This document shows, piece by piece, positions 34,145-41,582 of a stretch of DNA of 47,414 bases (position 1 is its first letter; each line of letters begins with the position of its first letter). Made by a program: the position numbers and the translations under genes. Location: positions 1-47,414 of IMG/VR virus record IMGVR_UViG_3300046820_001285. One strand, 5' to 3'. The DNA is from a virus. The notes under the pieces are model-generated. The model was not told the origin of the DNA. It saw only the letters and a list, made by a program, of their open reading frames with translations, and searched no databases.

Positions 34145-34878
34145 CACCGTCCGTGCAAAAACTAATTGATAGCCAGTGGCCTCTGAAGTTGGCCCAGAAC
34201 CTTGGTCGCTACGACGACCTTATTTTTTGCCCTCTTGACCTCCCGCCGCCTCCTGACATTGACACGGCTGCATTCGTCGATTGGATGCTGCGTGTCGGCT
34301 CTTCGAGCATGGCTCCAAAGAAGGTCTACGAAAAGCTGAACGGTCATGAATATCCGTGGGTGTGCGCTGCACCAAAGGGCGGCTCTTTCCTTGCGATGAA
34401 GGAGGCTTTCCCGCAGATCACCGACTACTTGGATCACTACCCTTTTGACGAAATTGACCACTGCGTTGTTCTGGCCCAGCGCGGCTACCAACACGTCTTC
34501 ACGCACACCGACGGGGACTACCTGCGAGGGATGCGGCTCTACCTGAAGTCAAAAAACAAAGAGGGCTTGCACTTCTTTCGCGGGCGTGAGAAGTACGACG
34601 CCTTCGACATGTACAAGACCAAGCCGGACGGCGACGTCGATCGGATCAATTGGGAAGAGTCGCATCACATGGACAAGCCGATCTACGCGGACTTTCCAGA
34701 CAATTGCCAGACCTTCATGGTCAACAGTGGCCGAGCCTGTCACGCCATCGACTCGAACACTTGCGAGTTGGGCGACCGGATTGCAATCCTGATTCGAGGC
34801 ACTTACAACGAGCAGCGGTTCAACGACCTCATCGAGCGATCGCTGGCAAAGTACGGCGACAGAGCCATCTGGTACTGA
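34141..34878 (+). CDS. Second 2-oxoglutarate/Fe(II) oxygenase
   Basis: 245 residues starting inside the end of the first oxygenase gene (ATGA). H122 and D124 in HVFTHTDGDYLRGMRLYL, distal H201 in ACHAIDSN, R213 in GDRIAILIRG: a complete HxD...H...R set. Sequence is only distantly like the first enzyme, so the pair may hydroxylate different sites or act on different substrates rather than be a recent duplication. Confidence 0.8.
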   Translation: MTPSVQKLIDSQWPLKLAQNLGRYDDLIFCPLDLPPPPDIDTAAFVDWMLRVGSSSMAPKKVYEKLNGHEYPWVCAAPKGGSFLAMKEAFPQITDYLDHYPFDEIDHCVVLAQRGYQHVFTHTDGDYLRGMRLYLKSKNKEGLHFFRGREKYDAFDMYKTKPDGDVDRINWEESHHMDKPIYADFPDNCQTFMVNSGRACHAIDSNTCELGDRIAILIRGTYNEQRFNDLIERSLAKYGDRAIWY

Positions 34879-35448
34879 TCAGAAGTCGCCATCCATCGGA
34901 GCGACGGCTGCAATGATGACGGCGTTTGCTGAGACCGGTCGACTCCCAAGGATGAAGCGGTTGAAGTCGCTGTACCTTGACAAGCTGCCAGCCGGGATTT
35001 GCTCTGCGACCGTGCGGCGGTAGTGCTCGAAGCGGCCAACTCCTTTTGCGAGGGTGCTGTCCTTCCAAGCCGTTCCGCTCGACCTGACGTGATAGGTGAG
35101 CCTGCGCTGGTCGCTTTCCATCTCAAGCAGGCAGGCGTCAAAGGTCGCCTGAAAGCCGCTCTTCCTCGGGCTGTAGATGCCACCGGTCGGTCTGTTGCAG
35201 CCCATCACGATTGTCGAGGCTGGCAGCGATGGCCAAGGCCACACGATCGTGAACGCTTGCACGAGATCGCCCGACAACGCCCCGTAAGCCACACAGCCCG
35301 ATCGAAGAAGGTTGGTGAAGGTGCCCGCGTAGGGATCGCGCCCGGGTTGCTTGACGGCCATCATCACCTTGGGTTGGCTGTCAAAGCATGCCTGAACATC
35401 GATGGCGTCAGAAGCTGTCAGGCGCTTAACAAAAAGTTGGTTGGTCAC
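34879..35448 (-). CDS. Phage accessory protein, GNAT-like shape, antisense
   Basis: 189 residues from GTG 35448 on the opposite strand, ending at the very next base after the oxygenase stop. Segments YGALSGDLVQAFTIVWPWPS and LLEMESDQRRLTYHVRSSGTAW, then RFEHYRRTVAEQIPAG, recall a phage-only family seen beside fibre and 2OG genes; the fold looks acetyltransferase-like, but the acetyl-CoA motif is not clear. Convergent with the oxygenases and divergent from the desaturase. Function unknown. Confidence 0.55.
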   Translation of the reverse strand: MTNQLFVKRLTASDAIDVQACFDSQPKVMMAVKQPGRDPYAGTFTNLLRSGCVAYGALSGDLVQAFTIVWPWPSLPASTIVMGCNRPTGGIYSPRKSGFQATFDACLLEMESDQRRLTYHVRSSGTAWKDSTLAKGVGRFEHYRRTVAEQIPAGSLSRYSDFNRFILGSRPVSANAVIIAAVAPMDGDF

Positions 35449-35524
35449 TTGAAGTATCCCGGCTCACATAAAATTCTCATTGCAATATCATGCCTGTAAC
35501 GATCAGAAACGAAAAGAGGTAGCC

Positions 35525-36241
35525 ATGTTTGAGTGGACGTCATCAAAAGCAGCCGTTTTTCAGGGGTTGGGTACATTGTCAATCCCATTCGGCCTGTTCT
35601 TTTTCGACCTTTCATGGTTGCTAGCAAGCCTGATGGTCTTCTGGTTGCTGGCGCTGATGTCCACCGTTGCACTGCATCGTCTTTTTGTCCACGCGACCTA
35701 CAAGTGCTCCCGGTTCTGGCATTGGACACTCGGCACACTTAGCTGCTTGACCATGACCTCAAGCCCGCTGCAATGGGCGGTGGCGCACTACACGCACCAC
35801 AAGCACTCAGACACCGATCAAGACCCGCACAACAACAGTCTGGCAAAGATTTTCGGTCTGGCCTATTTCACAAAGAGCAGCTACGACTTCACCCGTGCCC
35901 GTCGGCTGATGCGCGACCCGCTCCACGCGACGCTGCACAAGAACTACCTGCTTGTTCACGCCGCATGGGTGGGCCTTTGGTGGGTCTTTGCAGGGCTTCA
36001 GGGCGTTTATTTTGGCTGGATGCTGCCTGTGACCGTTTGGATGTGGGCGGGGGCCGTGCACACCCGCTTTTCGCACCGTAACGGCCAGCCGGTGAACATG
36101 CACTGGCTTTTTGGCTTCGTTTTCTTGGGAGAGCACCTCCATCGCCTGCACCACGCTCAACCGTTCCATCAGAACTACGCCACGGAGCCGGGGCAAATGG
36201 ACATTGGCTATCAAGTTATCCGGCTGATTAGCCGTCCTTGA
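35525..36241 (+). CDS. Membrane fatty-acid desaturase
   Basis: 238 residues from ATG 35525 (AAAAGAGG upstream). Three His boxes: HRLFVH at 51-56, HYTHHKH at 88-94, HLHRLHH at 204-210, all intact, binding the di-iron centre of acyl-lipid/acyl-CoA desaturases. Hydrophobic segments at about 12-45 and 130-175. It would introduce a double bond into fatty acyl chains in the host membrane. Desaturases occur in some aquatic phages. A weak hairpin near 36265-36283 follows. Placed between fibre-modifying candidates and the radical SAM gene, but with no direct link to them. Confidence 0.88.
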   Translation: MFEWTSSKAAVFQGLGTLSIPFGLFFFDLSWLLASLMVFWLLALMSTVALHRLFVHATYKCSRFWHWTLGTLSCLTMTSSPLQWAVAHYTHHKHSDTDQDPHNNSLAKIFGLAYFTKSSYDFTRARRLMRDPLHATLHKNYLLVHAAWVGLWWVFAGLQGVYFGWMLPVTVWMWAGAVHTRFSHRNGQPVNMHWLFGFVFLGEHLHRLHHAQPFHQNYATEPGQMDIGYQVIRLISRP

Positions 36242-36344
36242 CGGAAAACCACTAGGCCGACCGCCCGGGAACATCTCCCCCGGACTCTCATTTTGGTGAC
36301 AAAATCTTGCTCATCCCAACTTGCAGATGAGAAAGCGGAGTCAC

Positions 36345-37709
36345 ATGCCTGAGTTCGTAATTGAGACCCAACGGCCTGACGGCAAAGTCGGCCCGTCCTA
36401 CATTTACAAGACCGACACATCTGAGCTGCTGGACGCCATGATGCGCCAGCCGGTTGTCCCGGTTTCGACAAGCGTTCAGCCAAGACCGACCGCGTTTCGC
36501 GTCAGCAAAGACAATCCTGCTGGAAAAGTCAGCCCGAAGGTTTTGAAAATCTCACTGGGCCTGTCTTGCAACTACGAATGCGAGTACTGCTCCCAAAGGT
36601 TTGTGCCACGGGCAGACGAGACGAACCCCGGGGAGGTTGAGGGATTTGTTGCTGGCCTTGACGCATGGGTGACAAGCCCGCCCGAGCGCATTGAGTTCTG
36701 GGGCGGTGAGCCGCTGGTCTATATCAAGACCCTGCGCCCTCTGCTGGCCGCGATGAAGGCCAAGTACCCGGAGGCTGACCTCTCCATCATCACCAACGGC
36801 TCCTTGCTGACGCCGGAGATCAACGACTGGATTGTTGAGTCCGGCCTTTCGGTCGGCATGTCGCATGACGGCCCCGGGCAGCACGTTCGTGGCCCAGACC
36901 CTTTGGACGACCCCGAAAAAAAAGCAGCCATCCTTGACCTTTACAGCCGCCTGCGCCCGCTTGGCAAGATGAGCTTCAACGCCATGATGAACCGGTCAAA
37001 CACGTCCCGGTCAGCGGTGGTGCAGTTTTTCGTTGATCTGACTGGCGACCCATATGTCCCGATCGGTGAAGGTGCAATCGTTGATGCTTACGACGACGGA
37101 GGTGCTGCGCTTTCGCTGTCCCCGGAAGAAGAGATCAATTACCGACGTCTGTCTTTTGCAGAGATTCGCACGGGTCGCCCGCGCAACTTTAGCCTTGTGC
37201 CAATGAAGATCGACTCGTTCATTCAGTCGATTCAGACTCGCCGCCCGATGACTGCCGTTGGACAAAAGTGCAGCATGGATCAGCCAGACCAGATGGCTGT
37301 TGACCTCAAAGGCAACGTTCTAACCTGCCAAAACGTAAGTGCCGTGTCTGCCTCCCCAAGCGGCGAATCCCACCTGATCGGCCACGTTACCGACCTCGCC
37401 AATGTCAAGCTGACAACCGCGACGCACTGGTCAAACCGAGACGAGTGCAACGTCTGTCCGATGGTTCACATTTGCCAAGGCGCATGCATGTTCTTGTCCG
37501 GGCCACTTTGGGATCAGACCTGCAACAACGCGTTTTCAGATGCGGTGCCGTTCTTTGCCGCAGGCATTGAAATCATGACCGGCAACATCCCGGTTCGCAT
37601 CATTGGCCCACACCGGGCCGACCGCCACGACATTTGGGCGTTTAAAGACTCTGCGTCGGCCATCCGTGGCTCGCGCAAGGTCATCCCGATCAACAAGGCG
37701 GTGGCATGA
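36345..37709 (+). CDS. Radical SAM enzyme with SPASM domain
   Basis: 454 residues. Start ATG 36345 with GGAG nearby; ATG 36327 and TTG 36321 are alternatives. Radical SAM cluster C75, C79, C82 (CNYECEYC), GGEP at 120-123. C-terminal SPASM domain with Cys at 309, 328, 368, 371, 377, 381 and 393 (CNVCPMVHICQGAC core) for two more 4Fe-4S clusters. SPASM enzymes mostly modify peptides or proteins: sulfatase activation, sactionine or Cys cross-links in RiPPs, or epimerisation. No RRE or RiPP precursor is visible nearby; the Cys-rich fibre (31221-32384) and the Ig-like protein are the best protein substrates in the window. The next gene overlaps by 4 bases. Confidence 0.9.
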   Translation: MPEFVIETQRPDGKVGPSYIYKTDTSELLDAMMRQPVVPVSTSVQPRPTAFRVSKDNPAGKVSPKVLKISLGLSCNYECEYCSQRFVPRADETNPGEVEGFVAGLDAWVTSPPERIEFWGGEPLVYIKTLRPLLAAMKAKYPEADLSIITNGSLLTPEINDWIVESGLSVGMSHDGPGQHVRGPDPLDDPEKKAAILDLYSRLRPLGKMSFNAMMNRSNTSRSAVVQFFVDLTGDPYVPIGEGAIVDAYDDGGAALSLSPEEEINYRRLSFAEIRTGRPRNFSLVPMKIDSFIQSIQTRRPMTAVGQKCSMDQPDQMAVDLKGNVLTCQNVSAVSASPSGESHLIGHVTDLANVKLTTATHWSNRDECNVCPMVHICQGACMFLSGPLWDQTCNNAFSDAVPFFAAGIEIMTGNIPVRIIGPHRADRHDIWAFKDSASAIRGSRKVIPINKAVA

Positions 37710-38239
37710 ACGGCAAGAAAATCATCGGCCTGATCGGCGTTGCTGGCAGTGGGAAAACGCTGGTGGCAAAGCACCTTGTGGAGCGCCACGGCTTTGTGCG
37801 CCAGCGCTTTGCAGGGCCGCTGAAGGAGATGATTAAAGTTGGGCTTGGCCTGACAGACCAGCAACTCGACGGCAACGGAAAAAACGACCCGATCGCTTGG
37901 GCTGGTGGAGCAACTGCACGGCACATGATGCAAACGCTCGGCACCGATTGGGGCCGTCGCATGATTCACACCGACATCTGGATCAACCGGTGGCGGCACC
38001 TCGTTGAAACCGAGTCGTCTGAATTGATCGTCGTGGACGACGTGCGATTCCCCAACGAAGCCGCCGCCCTGCGCGACGTAGGGGGCCAGCTTTGGCGCGT
38101 TTATCGCCCGGGCCTTACCACCGCCAGTCATGCTTCGGAACGCGCACAGGCCCAAATTGCCGAGGACATTCTTATCAACAACGCCACCAGCATCGGGGAG
38201 ATGATTCGCTCCGTTGATGCGGTGGTTTCACAAATGTAG
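37706..38239 (+). CDS. Deoxynucleoside monophosphate kinase
   Basis: 177 residues, starting inside the radical SAM stop (ATGA). P-loop GVAGSGKT at 11-18, then RQRFAGPLKEMI and HMMQTLGTDWGR, with IVVDDVRFPNEA near 110-121, all typical of phage dNMP kinases (T4 gp1 family), which phosphorylate dTMP, dGMP and modified dCMP to diphosphates. Could supply nucleotides late in infection. Its coupling to a radical SAM gene is unusual. Confidence 0.88.
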   Translation: MNGKKIIGLIGVAGSGKTLVAKHLVERHGFVRQRFAGPLKEMIKVGLGLTDQQLDGNGKNDPIAWAGGATARHMMQTLGTDWGRRMIHTDIWINRWRHLVETESSELIVVDDVRFPNEAAALRDVGGQLWRVYRPGLTTASHASERAQAQIAEDILINNATSIGEMIRSVDAVVSQM

Positions 38240-38248
38240 AGGTGAAAT

Positions 38249-38782
38249 ATGGGTGACTGGAAAGCAATCCTTGGGGCGGTAGCTCCGACCCTTGCAACGG
38301 CAATCGGTGGCCCATTCGCTGGCATGGCTACCAAGGCGATTGCCGGTGCGCTGCTTGGCAAAGAGGATGCGACGCAAGACGAGATTTCCGTCGCACTCTC
38401 AGGGGCGACACCGGAGCAGCTTGTGGCGCTCAAAAAGCTGGACGCCGACTTTGCCGTTCGCATGAAAGAGTTGGACGTTGATCTTGATCGGATTCAAGCC
38501 GCCGACCGAGACAGCGCCCGCAAGCGACAGATGGCCACAGGCGACAGAACGCCACAACGGCTTGCGTATTTGTACGCGACCGCTTTTTTCGCTGTCATCG
38601 CCTTCCAGTGCTGGCTTGCCTATGAGCAGAAAGAAGTTCCGGTCATGATCGGAAAAACGCTCGACATGCTGCTTGGCGTCCTCACCGCGATGGTTTTGGG
38701 CAGCAAGGAATACTTCTTCGGGTCGTCGTCCTCGTCGGCCAAGAAAACTCAGCTTATGGCCGACAACGCCTCTAAGACTTGA
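38249..38782 (+). CDS. Holin, GTA-type (3-TM family)
   Basis: 177 residues. Gly/Ala-rich N terminus (MGDWKAILGAVAPTLATAIGGPFAGMATKAIAGALLG), a charged helical middle and two hydrophobic segments near 108-125 and 132-150 match the GTA holin family. Holins form membrane lesions that release or activate the endolysin and time lysis. Last gene of the rightward late block; a strong terminator follows at 38821. Confidence 0.82.
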   Translation: MGDWKAILGAVAPTLATAIGGPFAGMATKAIAGALLGKEDATQDEISVALSGATPEQLVALKKLDADFAVRMKELDVDLDRIQAADRDSARKRQMATGDRTPQRLAYLYATAFFAVIAFQCWLAYEQKEVPVMIGKTLDMLLGVLTAMVLGSKEYFFGSSSSSAKKTQLMADNASKT

Positions 38783-38820
38783 TCCGCAGATTGTTGCCAT
38801 GACGACTCCTTGTCGTCCTC

Positions 38821-38852
38821 AAGCCCCGGGATTCAACCCCCGGGGCTTTTTT
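38821..38852 (+). terminator. Strong intrinsic terminator of the late region
   Basis: Perfect 10-bp stem, AAGCCCCGGG (38821-38830) with CCCGGGGCTT (38839-38848), 8-base loop, followed by TTTTTT. It closes the rightward transcript after the holin and also faces the leftward units. The stop codon of the small leftward gene at 38851-39027 lies in its T-run, so it could terminate from both sides. Confidence 0.9.
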
Positions 38853-39027
38853 ATTTGGCGTCTGCTGCGCGGGCCATCTCCACCAGCAGGGCGACCGCAG
38901 GCATGACCGTATCAGGCTGGCGCAGTGCATCGAGGATGGCGGGCAGGCGCTGCTCCCAAGACGGGGGCGCTCCGGCAGGGTCAACGACCCCAAATGACTC
39001 GTGGATGTGGTTTTCTAGGTGGGCCAT
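38851..39027 (-). CDS. Small hypothetical protein (58 aa)
   Basis: 58 residues from ATG 39027; the stop TAA falls in the T-run of the bidirectional terminator. Reads MAHLENHIHESFGVVDPAG to a helical AVALLVEMARAADAK end. GC-rich third positions look coding. The ribosome site is weak. Sits between the terminator and the tRNA gene, so it would be the last gene of the leftward early transcript if that reads through the tRNA. Confidence 0.5.
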   Translation of the reverse strand: MAHLENHIHESFGVVDPAGAPPSWEQRLPAILDALRQPDTVMPAVALLVEMARAADAK

Positions 39028-39109
39028 GACGTGATCTTACTGTGCCGGGGTGTGCCTGAGTATGTGCCTTCGGTTCTTGCGCGATGATCGCTCCGTGCGC
39101 AAAAGCTAC

Positions 39110-39200
39110 TGGCGGTGGGGGTGGGATTCGAACCCACGGAAGTCTTTGAAACTTCGGTGCTTTTCAAGAGCACTGCCATAAACCACTCGGCCACCCCACC
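39110..39200 (-). tRNA. tRNA-Ser (anticodon UGA), complete with CCA
   Basis: 91-base type II tRNA on the minus strand. Acceptor GGTGGGG pairs with CCCCACC; D-arm GCCGAGTGGTTTATGGC; anticodon stem GTGCT/AGCAC with loop CTTGAAA, anticodon TGA (39164-39166 on plus, as TCA); long variable arm GAAGT/ACTTC; T-arm GTGGGTTCGAATCCCAC; CCA is encoded. All stems pair. It lies 115 bp from the end of the integrase gene, so it may be the attachment-site tRNA carried whole by the phage or the target regenerated on integration. A phage-owned tRNA is the alternative. Confidence 0.92.
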
Positions 39201-39315
39201 AGCTACTGTCAAAAGCGTGATACTCGTCCCACGGTTTTCAAGACCGCTTTTGAGGTGCCCCAACGGTTTCTCTAAGGTTCTGGAAACGCGCATATTACTC
39301 CGTTGAGTCCGCGAC

Positions 39316-40467
39316 TTAGCCGTTTGCGGCGGCAAGGGTGTGCGGGGCTTCAACGCTAGGGTTGTGCCCGGTCTGTGCCGGTTCTGGCTTGGTCATGGCG
39401 TCCCTGAAGTCGGCAACGTAGGCCAGATAAATTTCGGTGGTCTTGACCGATGTGTGCCCGAGGTGCTTTGAAAGCGCGTAGATGTCGCCGCCCGCCAGAA
39501 GCCAACGAACGGCAAAGGCGTGCCGAAGGTCGTGGAAGCGGAACGGGCGCAACGTGCGGCCTTCAGCGGCCTCTCCGGCGACCGCCCGGGCCATGACCTC
39601 GCGGAACTGTCCTGCGGCGTTCCTGAAGGCTTCCCCATCGATGCCGTGCCAAAAAAGCAGCCCAGAACGGATGTGCCGGGTTGTGCCGGTCACTGTGCCG
39701 GTTGCATCGCCGCCCGGGGTTTTGAGGCGAACCACGCGGGGCCGGGAAACCTTGGTGCGCGGCAACAAAACCTCGCCGTCCCCACGGACGTCACGCCACT
39801 CAATGCCGACCGCCTCCTTCTGGCGCACGCCGGTCTTGGCAGCAAACTCGATCAACTTCTTGAAGTGCCCGGTGGCGTAGGCAAGTACGGCGTCCACCTC
39901 GTGCGGCAGCGGCGGCACAAACACCCGCTTGCGCTCCTTGATCACGCTCCTGTCCCAAAGCCTCGGTGGGTTGTAGTCCGTGAGGCCAGCGGCAACTGCT
40001 GCCCGGAAAACGCTCGACAGGGCCGTCAGGTCGCGCCGTACGGTCGCGTTTGTGACCGGCTTGATGGTTGCCTTGGTTCCATCCGGTTCGGGCCGCACAA
40101 AGCCGCGTTTGCGGGCCTTCACGAATTCTGCGATCTCCGGCCTGCCAATTTGTGAGAGGCGCAGCTTGCCCCAAAGGTGGTCGACCATCCGAATGGACTC
40201 GACGTACCGCTTTTTGACGTTGGCCTTGAGTCCATCCTCTTCACTCATGGCACCGATCGTTTCTGCCCAATTGACGACCGCCTGCCGCCACGTTGGGTCG
40301 GAGCCTTTGCCGCCGTCTGCGCGGCCTGCAAGCTCGGTTCGCCACGCCTCTACTTCACGGCGTGCTTCGGATTCATCAGCAGTGTGTAGGCTGCGTCGAT
40401 GCTCCTTGCCGCCAACCCAGACCCGCCCGTACCACGTTGAACCGCGTTTGTAGATGTTTCCGTCCAT
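39316..40467 (-). CDS. int: Tyrosine recombinase integrase
   Basis: 383 residues. N-terminal AP2-like/arm-binding part (GNIYKRGSTWYGRVWVGGKEHRR), SAM-like core-binding domain about 60-170, catalytic domain with R215 (TGVRQKE), H312 and R315 (FHDLRHAF), H338 (LGHTS) and nucleophile Y347 (TTEIY). Complete, so integration and excision are possible. Overlaps the excisionase-like frame by 118 bases at its 5' end. Gene points toward the tRNA-Ser, a typical integration target. Confidence 0.94.
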   Translation of the reverse strand: MDGNIYKRGSTWYGRVWVGGKEHRRSLHTADESEARREVEAWRTELAGRADGGKGSDPTWRQAVVNWAETIGAMSEEDGLKANVKKRYVESIRMVDHLWGKLRLSQIGRPEIAEFVKARKRGFVRPEPDGTKATIKPVTNATVRRDLTALSSVFRAAVAAGLTDYNPPRLWDRSVIKERKRVFVPPLPHEVDAVLAYATGHFKKLIEFAAKTGVRQKEAVGIEWRDVRGDGEVLLPRTKVSRPRVVRLKTPGGDATGTVTGTTRHIRSGLLFWHGIDGEAFRNAAGQFREVMARAVAGEAAEGRTLRPFRFHDLRHAFAVRWLLAGGDIYALSKHLGHTSVKTTEIYLAYVADFRDAMTKPEPAQTGHNPSVEAPHTLAAANG

Positions 40468-40640
40468 GAGGATTGCATCTCCGAAAGTGATTTAAGCCAA
40501 CGCTCGAAGCTGTCGCCATCGACAGTCCACAAGCGCCCAATACGGGCGGCTCCGGGGAGTGCGCCACGCTGGCACATAGACTGAACCATGCGGCGCGAAA
40601 CCCCAAGCCGTGAAGCAACAACGTCCGTGCGAAGTCGCAT
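40350..40640 (-). CDS. Excisionase-like HTH protein
   Basis: 96 residues. Residues 1-50 (TDVVASRLGVSRRMVQSMCQ, LPGAARIGRLWTVDGDSF) form a MerR/AlpA-type winged HTH of the excisionase family, which bends DNA at att sites and directs recombination toward excision. The last 40 residues lie inside the integrase gene in another frame and look low-complexity, so the functional part may be the first 55. Located directly upstream of int, as usual. Confidence 0.78.
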   Translation of the reverse strand: MRLRTDVVASRLGVSRRMVQSMCQRGALPGAARIGRLWTVDGDSFERWLKSLSEMQSSWTETSTNAVQRGTGGSGLAARSIDAAYTLLMNPKHAVK

Positions 40641-40648
40641 GATCTTTT

Positions 40649-40936
40649 TCAGGTCACGACGTCGACGGTTGGCAAAAGCGATTGATGAATGCGCTCCTTG
40701 AGCAGATAGCCCTCAAGCGCCCACAGCTTGTCGAACGCGTTGTCGTAGGCGATCGTTTCGCCGACTTCAGCGTTGAACGTCGCCGGGTCGACGCAGGCGC
40801 TTTCACCGGTCACAGCGAAGCCGTTGATCATCGTCAGGACGCAGATCGTCATCGTTGTCCCCGGAAGATGGTGGTATTCCACCTTCGAGATGCGCCGCGT
40901 GATTTGGTCGCGGGTTACCTTGTTGACGATTTCCAT
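40649..40936 (-). CDS. Phage Gp49-family protein
   Basis: 95 residues from ATG 40936 with a CAGGAG ribosome site; longer upstream readings look non-coding. NKVTRDQITRRISKVEYHHL, TMTICVLTMINGFAVTGESA, and DNAFDKLWALEGYLLKE match the widespread Gp49 (N4-type) family of unknown function, often in early regions. Spaced 2 bases from its upstream neighbour. Confidence 0.8.
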   Translation of the reverse strand: MEIVNKVTRDQITRRISKVEYHHLPGTTMTICVLTMINGFAVTGESACVDPATFNAEVGETIAYDNAFDKLWALEGYLLKERIHQSLLPTVDVVT

Positions 40937-40938
40937 GA

Positions 40939-41220
40939 TTACTCCTGCGGTGGTTGCTGCGCTTGCTGTGCCTGCTCGGCTTCTGCATTGCGCTTTTGAG
41001 CCTCTGCCAACGTTATCACGGGCGTGGCTCCGGGCTTCATGCGCATTGCAATGTCGCCTTCTGGCAGGTCGACAGGATTCACGCCCGCAAGCACGCCAGC
41101 ATTCCAAAGCGTGCCGAGCACGAAGGCTCGAAAGCTGCGCTCCTCGAGGTCAAGCGCGTCGACGACTTGTTCGATGCCGTCGTCGTCAATTGCAGCGACC
41201 AAGATCATGTGTTTTTTCAT
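40939..41220 (-). CDS. Hypothetical early protein
   Basis: 93 residues from ATG 41220 (AGAAAG upstream); Met at residue 5 is an alternative. N-terminal MKKHMILVAAIDDDGIEQVV suggests a small alpha/beta fold; the C terminus is Gln/Ala-rich (AEAEQAQQAQQ). Not recognised. Part of the leftward early operon. Confidence 0.6.
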   Translation of the reverse strand: MKKHMILVAAIDDDGIEQVVDALDLEERSFRAFVLGTLWNAGVLAGVNPVDLPEGDIAMRMKPGATPVITLAEAQKRNAEAEQAQQAQQPPQE

Positions 41221-41237
41221 TTCGTTCTTTCTAAAAG

Positions 41238-41582
41238 TTAACCGACGAGAATCATCGGTGGGGTTGCAAAATCCGAATCCACCCGACGCCACAAGTGGAG
41301 GCAGTTAGGGTGGACGTTGACGTACTGGCTTTTGGGTGGGTGGAACTGAACGACGCAATCCTCCGGCCCCCAAAACATGTCTTTGACTTGGCACATCTCG
41401 TCCCAAGTCGGCGTGCGGTCTTTTCGGCTGACGCTTACGTGCTCCCATCCGGCACCGTCACTGGCAATCACGCGAACAGACTGGCCGTGCTTAAGTTCAA
41501 TGATGAAAAACCCGTTCTTGTCGTCCCCGGGCGGGTAACCCGGAAGCGCGACCCTGAACTTGTCTGGAGCACGAAACGTCAT
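41238..41582 (-). CDS. DUF7694-like protein
   Basis: 114 residues from ATG 41582, set by the 4-base ATGA overlap with the upstream gene. The block WEHVSVSRKDRTPTWDEMCQ with VKDMFWGPEDCVVQFHPPKS and HPNCLHLWR is a phage family I know of as DUF7694, widespread in early regions, function unknown. Conserved Trp, His and Cys suggest a small folded, perhaps metal-binding domain. Confidence 0.78.
   Translation of the reverse strand: MTFRAPDKFRVALPGYPPGDDKNGFFIIELKHGQSVRVIASDGAGWEHVSVSRKDRTPTWDEMCQVKDMFWGPEDCVVQFHPPKSQYVNVHPNCLHLWRRVDSDFATPPMILVG

Noticed and set aside
36264-36283. Terminator after the desaturase gene
   Set aside because: Only a 5-bp CCGGG/CCCGG stem with a 9-base loop and an interrupted T-run; too weak to list as a feature.
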